Position numbers and translations under genes: made by a program
The notes under the pieces: model-generated
The model's input: only the letters and a program-made list of their open reading frames with translations
What the model was told of the DNA's origin: nothing
Databases searched by the model: none
Part shown: in pieces, positions 18,753 to 25,475 of the stretch
Position numbering within the stretch: position 1 is the stretch's first letter
Layout: every line of letters starts with the position of its first letter
Assembly (NCBI GenBank): GCA_016186045.1
Contig: JACPMJ010000007.1
Location: forward strand, 1-57,322
Length of the DNA: 57,322 bases
Source: Candidatus Uhrbacteria bacterium
GTDB taxonomy: Bacteria; Patescibacteriota; Patescibacteriia; JACQRZ01
Direction of reading: 5' to 3'

Positions 18753-19913
18753 TCAATATACCATAAGCGGATTTCCGGATTCAATGAGCTGTACATCTGT
18801 TTCGTATGATTTTGAGAATGACGTTTTCTTAAATGTCTTTTTTTTCCATTTTATTTCATACGCGCTTAGCGCGTCTCCCTCTTTTACGATCAAATCAACT
18901 TCTCCGCCAAAACGAGAACGCCAAAAATAAAGACTTCGTGTTCCGCCGCGCAAGAGATTATCTTTTGCCCATTCCGAGATCACCCAATTTTCCCATAACG
19001 CCCCGATATCGGAACGCAATGGACTCTGAGAAAATTCCTTAAGAATAGCATTTCGGACTCCCGTATCCCAAAAATAAATTTTTTTGCTTTTTGATATCTC
19101 TTTTCGCGGATTTGTGCTAAAAGCAGGCAAACAAAAAATAACATACGTTTGCTCAAGAAGCTCTATATATCGCTCTACAGTCTGTCGAGAAATACCAAGA
19201 GCTATGGATAGCTCATGTACTGAAACCTCCGATCCTATTTGATGCGCAAGAAGCATAAGTAAGCGATGTAATGAGACAGGAGTCTTTACGAGTCCAATTT
19301 GCAAAATATCTTTCAAGAGATAATCAGATGAAAGTTGAATAAGAAATGTTTCTTTTTCATGGGTTGTTATTGCTTCCGGATAGCTCCCGAAAACTATAGA
19401 TTGCATAAGAATTTCATGCACCTGACCTGAGAAATATTTCAATATATGATCATCAGTAAACGTATCGCTATACCATTCTTGAGCAGCGAGTATTTCACGG
19501 AATGCGAGCTGGGGAAGAAATAATTTTTCATTTCGCCCTGCTAAACTTTCTGCCGCTTGATTGAGAAGATTCAAACTTGAAGATCCAAGAAGAAATATTT
19601 TTACCTGGGTACTCGCGTCGTACCATCCTTTTATAATCCGAGCTGCTTCAGGAAGACGTTGTGCTTCATCCAGTACAAAAATCTTAGGGTTACCAAATAA
19701 CAGAATGGCATGAGTAGGATTTAATGAGGAGACAGAAAGAAATCGCTGGCGATCAACCTCAACATCCATATTCAGAAATATCACTTTTTCATCCTTAAAA
19801 ACGTGTTGAATAAGCGTTGTTTTGCCAACCTGCCGCGCACCTACAATAATCCCAATCTTAGATGTATGTAGCATTTTTAAGAGAATATTTTCTGCTTTTC
19901 TTTTTATAAACAT
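18753..19913 (-). CDS. AAA_14/DUF4143 family ATPase
   Basis: GARQVGKTTLIQHVF, IFVLDEAQRLPEAARIIKGWYD, LGSSSLNLLNQAAESLAGR, C-terminal FWRSRFGGEVDLIVKEGDALSAYEIKW. Confidence 0.9.
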   Translation of the reverse strand: MFIKRKAENILLKMLHTSKIGIIVGARQVGKTTLIQHVFKDEKVIFLNMDVEVDRQRFLSVSSLNPTHAILLFGNPKIFVLDEAQRLPEAARIIKGWYDASTQVKIFLLGSSSLNLLNQAAESLAGRNEKLFLPQLAFREILAAQEWYSDTFTDDHILKYFSGQVHEILMQSIVFGSYPEAITTHEKETFLIQLSSDYLLKDILQIGLVKTPVSLHRLLMLLAHQIGSEVSVHELSIALGISRQTVERYIELLEQTYVIFCLPAFSTNPRKEISKSKKIYFWDTGVRNAILKEFSQSPLRSDIGALWENWVISEWAKDNLLRGGTRSLYFWRSRFGGEVDLIVKEGDALSAYEIKWKKKTFKKTSFSKSYETDVQLIESGNPLMVY

Positions 19914-19951
19914 ACGATTATTCGCATTATAAATAATATTTTATATTATTA

Positions 19952-19981
19952 AGTATACAATATAGCCTGCTATATTGTCAA
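19952..19981 (-). promoter_or_regulatory. Promoter with a 22-bp palindrome between -35 and -10 (putative operator)
   Basis: Minus strand: TTGACA-18-TATACT; the palindrome ACAATATAGC-ag-GCTATATTGT spans 19957..19978. Confidence 0.7.
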
Positions 19982-20007
19982 ATATATTGACTAAAAGTAA
20001 TAAAAAA

Positions 20008-20057
20008 GACAAAAAAACGCTGTTTTCTGTCTGAGGATGTCAATGGGACACCCTCTC
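20008..20057 (-). terminator. Fused hairpins A (copy d) and B (copy 4) without the usual spacer
   Basis: gacaaaaaaacgctgttttctgtc directly followed by tgaggatgtcaatgggacaccctctc. Confidence 0.75.
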
Positions 20058-20097
20058 TCCATACTATTCTCACTATATATTTAATAGACGAAACCCT

Positions 20098-21228
20098 TTA
20101 AAGAATCTTTTGTAACGATATGCACCGTATTCTTCCTATCTGCCTCAAAATATGAGGGGGTTTTCTTCTCTTTTTTACCGCGTTCCACTTGCATTCATAC
20201 AAACTCACTCGGGACCCTTGCTCTTCTATGAGATCAATCTCTGCTCCGTCATATGTCCGCCAAAAATATTGCAAAGCAGAAATTCCGTGATACGCGCGAT
20301 ACTTCATCCGTTCGGCAATAATAAAATTCTCCCAGAGTCCGCCCATGTCCGTACGCTCACCTGAAAAATTAAAATTATTTATAATCACGTTCCGAATGCC
20401 GGTATCATAAAAGTATATCTTTTTCAGTTTTGTGATTTCCCGCCGTTTATTTTTTGTATACGGAGGAAGACGAAAAATAATGTAATTTTTTTCCAGTAAA
20501 TCTATATAGCGCTCTACGGTTTTCACATCTATGCCACACGTACGAGAAAGTTCATTCATTGAGTATTCCGATCCTATTTGAAGACCGAGCGCTTTGAGGA
20601 GAGAAAAAAGCACTTGCGGATTCTTCACTTGTTGAAATTCAAAAATGTCCTTATACAGAGCGCTGGATGCCAACTCACGCAAAAGTCTCTCTTTTGAATC
20701 AAAGGATGCCTGAGATACAATCTCAGGATATGATCCGAATATCATAAGATGTTCTATTTTTTTTCGCTGTGAGATCGGATCAAGCTCGGAAAATATTTCT
20801 TCTAACGAAAGAGGATAGAGAATATGCGTGAATTTCCTTCCCGTCAACGATTCTGATGTGGCGTCAAGAAGGTTAATACTTGATGACCCCGTCACGATAA
20901 TCTGTTTTTTCTTCTTATAATAATCCACAAGTATCTTGACTGTCTGTCCGATATCAGCTACTTTCTGACCTTCATCTATAAAAACAATATCATAATCGTT
21001 TACCAATCCTTTTAAAAATAAGCTATTCTTGCCCGCAAGAAGATCCCTGTCATGCGGATCATCACAATTAAATGACAGGATCTTTTTATTCTTAATCGTT
21101 GAGGCATGAAAAATGTCTTGCATGAGCGTAGTCTTGCCTACTTGTCTCGCGCCAATGAGGATGATCACTTTTCCAAGAAAAAAATCCTTTATGATAGTAT
21201 TCCTTAGTTTTCTGCGATAGTGAGTCAT
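20098..21228 (-). CDS. AAA_14/DUF4143 family ATPase
   Basis: GARQVGKTTLMQDIFH, IVFIDEGQKVADIGQTVK, VTGSSSINLLDATSESLTGRK, YFWRTYDGAEIDLIEEQGSRVSLYECKW. Confidence 0.9.
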   Translation of the reverse strand: MTHYRRKLRNTIIKDFFLGKVIILIGARQVGKTTLMQDIFHASTIKNKKILSFNCDDPHDRDLLAGKNSLFLKGLVNDYDIVFIDEGQKVADIGQTVKILVDYYKKKKQIIVTGSSSINLLDATSESLTGRKFTHILYPLSLEEIFSELDPISQRKKIEHLMIFGSYPEIVSQASFDSKERLLRELASSALYKDIFEFQQVKNPQVLFSLLKALGLQIGSEYSMNELSRTCGIDVKTVERYIDLLEKNYIIFRLPPYTKNKRREITKLKKIYFYDTGIRNVIINNFNFSGERTDMGGLWENFIIAERMKYRAYHGISALQYFWRTYDGAEIDLIEEQGSRVSLYECKWNAVKKRRKPPHILRQIGRIRCISLQKIL

Positions 21229-21298
21229 AAGCGTAAATTATGGATTACACTCCTTATTTTACACATATTCTTTTTCTTGTCAACCGCGTAATAAAAAA

Positions 21299-21322
21299 GA
21301 CAGAAAAACGCTGTTTTCTGTC
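21299..21322 (-). terminator. Hairpin A, copy e
   Basis: gacagaaaaacgctgttttctgtc; followed on minus by ACGCGGTTGACA-16-TAAAAT. Confidence 0.8.
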
Positions 21323-21534
21323 TGGACTGGTGTCATTTCTTCTTTGTCATTCCGAGCGGTCAGCGAGGAATCCCGACGTTAAAAACATGATACCAACGGG
21401 ATCCTTCACGGAGTTTATCCCAGATTGCGATCTGGGGTTCAGGATGACAGAAGTGAGTTTTTAGACGGTCTGAGATCCCGTTGATATAAGTAAAAAGCGT
21501 CGGGATTCTTCGAGCTTTACCCTCAGAATGACAA

Positions 21535-22623
21535 TTACGGAACGAGCGCCTCCTCGCTGATGCGGTAGAGTAAGAAGCCAGTATTCCTCGCGAGTATGTA
21601 GAACTTATGATCTGTCCGTGAGTACACAAAGTTGTGCACCACCTGTACATACGAAGATTTCGTGAAGTATGCGGCAACGCTTTTGCCCACTATCTCTTTT
21701 GCGCCGCTCTCACTGACGCGGAAGATAGTCGTACTTGTTCCTATATCATCCCTGCCAATGAAGTATGCGATTGCACCGGTGAACGCTGTCCGCTCTCGCA
21801 CCACAGAAAGCGCACGATCATCCTCGCATTCCGGAGTATTGCACGATCCTTCCCATGGAAGAATTCTAGCATAAAGACTGGAGAGCAGCACATCTCTGCC
21901 GAAAAAATCTCCGCTCGCGACATCCGAAAGCACGAGGGGCCCCGTATTCTTTGGCCAGACCGCGGTGTCGAAGCTGACCTTCTTACTAGCACGGTCCACG
22001 CTCTTCACCACCCATGGCGCCATGGAGACACTCGCGGCTTCACTCAATTTTGAGAAGGTGAAGTCCTCTCTCTCATAGAGGTAGCCTATTTTCCCGGGAT
22101 CTGAAGAGTTTGGTCCCCAAATGCCTTTTCCTGACATTGCGACGTATTCAAATTCGTCCTCGACGGTTGTCTTCTTAAAGACCGCATAATTGGGGTCATT
22201 GCCTGAACGAGATATATTCATATCACAGGCAGGACAGAGAACAGGAATAGAATTAGTAGGAATCGATACCTGAATATACATATCCCCTGATGCGGAGCTC
22301 GCAATGCCGAAGACCCTAAATTGTGAATATCCATAATTCACAGGAGAAGCGCCGAAAGTTCCGTTATCTATTAGTTCGATTTCGGGCGGCGCGGGCTGAT
22401 CTGGCCAGAATTTCAACTTGAGAATCGATTTCGGAAGCGGAGTGGGTACTGGCGTGGGAGTTGGCTTGGGGGTGGGAGTAGGCGACGGGGTCGGAGATTG
22501 CACCGCCGTTGGCGCGGAAGTTGCGGTTTGCGCGGTGGTGTCCGCTTTTTGCGTTTGTTGCGGCACCGATGCCACACAACCGGCGATGGCGACGAGCGCG
22601 AGAGGGAGGCTCTTCTTGAACAT
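21535..22623 (-). CDS. Lipoprotein with PT linker and SEEAL C terminus
   Basis: MFKKSLPLALVAIAGCVASVPQQTQKADTTAQ; C terminus FLLYRISEEALVP; N terminus and upstream DNA nearly identical to the 16455..17558 gene. Confidence 0.8.
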   Translation of the reverse strand: MFKKSLPLALVAIAGCVASVPQQTQKADTTAQTATSAPTAVQSPTPSPTPTPKPTPTPVPTPLPKSILKLKFWPDQPAPPEIELIDNGTFGASPVNYGYSQFRVFGIASSASGDMYIQVSIPTNSIPVLCPACDMNISRSGNDPNYAVFKKTTVEDEFEYVAMSGKGIWGPNSSDPGKIGYLYEREDFTFSKLSEAASVSMAPWVVKSVDRASKKVSFDTAVWPKNTGPLVLSDVASGDFFGRDVLLSSLYARILPWEGSCNTPECEDDRALSVVRERTAFTGAIAYFIGRDDIGTSTTIFRVSESGAKEIVGKSVAAYFTKSSYVQVVHNFVYSRTDHKFYILARNTGFLLYRISEEALVP

Positions 22624-22696
22624 GATGGGGTACCTTTCCTTTCTTTTCTGATGATTGTCATTCCAGACTCGATCTGGAATCCAGTAATTTATAGCC

Positions 22697-22767
22697 TTTT
22701 TGTGAAGGTACGGACTTATAAAAAGAATCCTACAGCTAAAAAGAGAGGGTGTCAATGGGATGCCCTC
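22697..22767 (-). promoter_or_regulatory. Hairpin B, copy 5, plus conserved downstream segment (promoter of the 22623 lipoprotein)
   Basis: Minus strand: CCATTGACACCCTCTCTTTTTAGCTGTAGGATTC; TTGACA-17-TAGGAT. Confidence 0.7.
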
Positions 22768-22794
22768 GCAACACTCCCTCAATACACACTTCAT

Positions 22795-23217
22795 CTATTT
22801 TTTCAGTTGCCGAAAAATAAATACGATATATTTTGTAAAATCTTTCACATTTGAGCGGAGAAGCGAAAGGAAGAGATGGGTGTCTACACTCTCATATCGG
22901 TGCACTATGCGATTTCGCAAACCAACAATCGGCGCCATTTTCTCCGCAAAATTTTTAGGCAGTATGCCGCGCTCCGCAAGCGTAAAAAATGTGCTTTGAT
23001 AATCTTCAGAGATAGGAAGATTTAGTTCCCGGATAAAATACGTATTGATGTCAATAATAGTATCAACAATAAGCTGAAGAAGCCTTTCCGCAATATGCAA
23101 TTTCCCTGAATCAGATTTGATCTGCTTATCTGAACACGCCAAAAGATCTTCCAATTCTTTGAGGTATTTGTCAATTTCAGTAAGTTTTTTTGTGACAAAC
23201 GCTTTTTCAAACCCCAT
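22795..23217 (-). CDS. HepT-like HEPN toxin
   Basis: 140 aa with RNRIVHRY (Rx4HxY motif); overlaps the 3' end of the MNT gene. Confidence 0.85.
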   Translation of the reverse strand: MGFEKAFVTKKLTEIDKYLKELEDLLACSDKQIKSDSGKLHIAERLLQLIVDTIIDINTYFIRELNLPISEDYQSTFFTLAERGILPKNFAEKMAPIVGLRNRIVHRYESVDTHLFLSLLRSNVKDFTKYIVFIFRQLKK

Positions 23218-23605
23218 ATTTTTTTGTTAAACGCAAGTGTTGATCCCGATAGAGCGGCGCCGCTTCAACGAATTGCTTAAACGCATATCCACGCATATGC
23301 GCAAAAATAAATTTTTGAGCTTCATACAATACTTTTCCGTCTTTAAAAATCGCATACAGTAACAACGGCGATGTTTTCTTGAGATTCACAATGTCAATGG
23401 CATCATTTGCAAAAAACAACGAGAGATCATATGCCAGCGCGGTTTCTTGCGCAAGAGAAAGTGTTTTCTTTGATTGAAATGCAATATCAATATCGCTCGA
23501 TGGCAGCGCCTTCCCTGTTGCGCGTGAACCAAAAAGCACAAGCAAGCTCAGCGAATACTTCCTTGCAATTTCGGTGATAGTTTTTTTCTTCGATATTTTT
23601 TTCAT
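23207..23605 (-). CDS. MntA-like minimal nucleotidyltransferase antitoxin
   Basis: LFGSRATGKALPSSDIDIAF matches GSx10DxD; start set at MKKISKKKTITEIARKY. Confidence 0.87.
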   Translation of the reverse strand: MKKISKKKTITEIARKYSLSLLVLFGSRATGKALPSSDIDIAFQSKKTLSLAQETALAYDLSLFFANDAIDIVNLKKTSPLLLYAIFKDGKVLYEAQKFIFAHMRGYAFKQFVEAAPLYRDQHLRLTKKYGV

Positions 23606-23683
23606 ATATTTTTCTCCTTCTATCATATCATGAACACCTATCATCGGCAACCATGTCAAAATAATAAACCACGTAATAAAAAA

Positions 23684-23707
23684 GACAGAAAAACGCTGTT
23701 TTCTGTC
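23684..23707 (-). terminator. Hairpin A, copy f
   Basis: gacagaaaaacgctgttttctgtc. Confidence 0.8.
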
Positions 23708-23835
23708 TGGACTGGTGTCATCCCGAGTCCCTCGGGAATACTCGGGATAAACTCCGTGGAGGGATCCCGAAGCTATACTGTTTTAGCGTCGGGATTGCCA
23801 CGGTCGCTATCGCTTCCTCGCAATGACAGAAACAA

Positions 23836-23895
23836 GGACTAACTTATAAAAAGAATCCATCACACAAAAAGAGAGGATGTCAAGTGGACACCCTC
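23836..23895 (-). promoter_or_regulatory. Hairpin B, copy 6, plus conserved segment
   Basis: Minus strand: GAGGGTGTCCACTTGACATCCTCTCTTTTTGTGTGATGGATTC; TTGACA-17-ATGGAT. Confidence 0.6.
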
Positions 23896-23898
23896 TTC

Positions 23899-25134
23899 TT
23901 ACTTCAGTAAGAAAGGCACAAAATACAATGGATATGCTTTCACTTCTGAAGATATTCTTGGACTATCTTGCCAATATACTCCGAAACATGACGATTGAGG
24001 ATGTAATTTTTGAAATAAGGAAAAATCATAGCGATGCGAGCTCTTTTTCTTAATTTCAACGGCAATCAACCTCTCTTGGAACTGCATGACAAAATCTATT
24101 TCTCTCCCAGTTTTTGTCCGCCAAAATTGAGGTTTAATTTCCCGCTTTATACATTCTTGAAACAACGCGTTCTCCAAAAGCGCTCCATTATCGCCTCGCG
24201 CGTCCAATGAACGAAAATCATTTACCACGCTATTTCTTAATCCGGTATCAAAAAAGTACATTTTGGGATTTTTAACAAGCTCTTTACGCTTATTTGTAAA
24301 ATAGGGCCGAACAAAAGAACAGATGAATGTTTTTTCTAAAAAATTTAATTGCTTTTTAAGCGTTATATATGAATATTCCGAGATAGTACATAATTCCGTG
24401 TAGTCAATCAAATTCCCAATCTGCAATCCAAGCGCCTTGATGAGTTTTTCAAATTTATAATCGTCAATAAGTCCGAGTAGATCCCGTACATCCCGTAAAA
24501 AATATGTACTATAGATATTCTTGAGAACTTCACGTTTTTCATCTAATGACTCTGACGCGAGAACGCGCGGATAACCGCCAAATAACGTATATTCCTCAAA
24601 TAATTTTGAAAAGGTGTATTGTATCTCGTCTGATAGTGAAAGAAGCTTCATTTGCGAAACGCGACGACCATACGAAAGATATGTTTCAGAAAGATGCGGC
24701 GCTTTCCACGTAAGAAACTCTTCAAAATCAAATGGATATAAATTAAAAATAAAAATACGTCCGACGAGATATTTCACCGCTTGCACCGTAAGATCAATAC
24801 TTGATGATCCTGTAACAATAATTTTAAACTGATACTGGTCGTATATATATTTTAATTTTTTTCCCCCTTCGCTCGCATACTGAAATTCATCAATAAAAAG
24901 ATACTTTGATTTTCCATAGATACTGGCAAAATTTTTGATATCTCTTTCAAAAAGGGAGAGCGTATCTCTGTCTTCAAAACTGATCATTTGCGCGGATGAT
25001 AATCTTTTAGCAAGCTCTTTTATAAGCGTCGTTTTACCGCATTGCCGCGGACCAATAATTGCCAAAATCTCAGGAGCTTCCAAATATCGTAAAATAGTGT
25101 TCTCTAATTTCCTTTTAATATACATATAAAACAA
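23899..25134 (-). CDS. AAA_14/DUF4143 family ATPase
   Basis: GPRQCGKTTLIKELAKRL, KYLFIDEFQYASEGGKKLKYIYDQ, VTGSSSIDLTVQAVKYLVGR, FWRTKTGREIDFVMQFQERLIAVEIKKK. Confidence 0.9.
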   Translation of the reverse strand: MFYMYIKRKLENTILRYLEAPEILAIIGPRQCGKTTLIKELAKRLSSAQMISFEDRDTLSLFERDIKNFASIYGKSKYLFIDEFQYASEGGKKLKYIYDQYQFKIIVTGSSSIDLTVQAVKYLVGRIFIFNLYPFDFEEFLTWKAPHLSETYLSYGRRVSQMKLLSLSDEIQYTFSKLFEEYTLFGGYPRVLASESLDEKREVLKNIYSTYFLRDVRDLLGLIDDYKFEKLIKALGLQIGNLIDYTELCTISEYSYITLKKQLNFLEKTFICSFVRPYFTNKRKELVKNPKMYFFDTGLRNSVVNDFRSLDARGDNGALLENALFQECIKREIKPQFWRTKTGREIDFVMQFQERLIAVEIKKKSSHRYDFSLFQKLHPQSSCFGVYWQDSPRISSEVKAYPLYFVPFLLK

Positions 25135-25208
25135 TATATCTTACTAAAATTATAGTACTCTATAAGAGTAGTATATATTTATATTTTTGTCAACCGCGTA
25201 ATAAAAAA

Positions 25209-25232
25209 GACAGAAAAACGCTGTTTTCTGTC
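25209..25232 (-). terminator. Hairpin A, copy g
   Basis: gacagaaaaacgctgttttctgtc; followed on minus by ACGCGGTTGACA-17-TACTCT. Confidence 0.8.
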
Positions 25233-25376
25233 TGGACTGGTGTCATCCCAAGCGGAACAATGTCATCCCGAGTCCCTCGGGAATACTCGGGATAAACTCC
25301 GTCGAGGGATCCCGATGTTTTCTACTTATAAATACGGGATTCCTCGTTTCACTCGGAATGACAAAATGAGGGAAAT

Positions 25377-25445
25377 TGTGAAGGTACGAACTTATAAAAA
25401 GAATCCACCACACAAAAAAAGACCGTGTCAAGAGAGACGACGGTC
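25377..25445 (-). promoter_or_regulatory. Hairpin B, copy 7: terminator of the giant gene plus conserved segment
   Basis: Minus strand: GACCGTCGTCTCTCTTGACACGGTCTTTTTTTGTGTGGTGGATTC; TTGACA-17-GTGGAT. Confidence 0.6.
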
Positions 25446-25475
25446 TTTTCTAAACCACTTTCCTTTTTCACCTTC

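Noticed and set aside
13361-25445. Calling the accessory island a chromosomal integron
   Set aside because: No integron integrase in the window, and hairpins A/B lack the attC-like GTTRRRY core; both look like terminators with promoter motifs.
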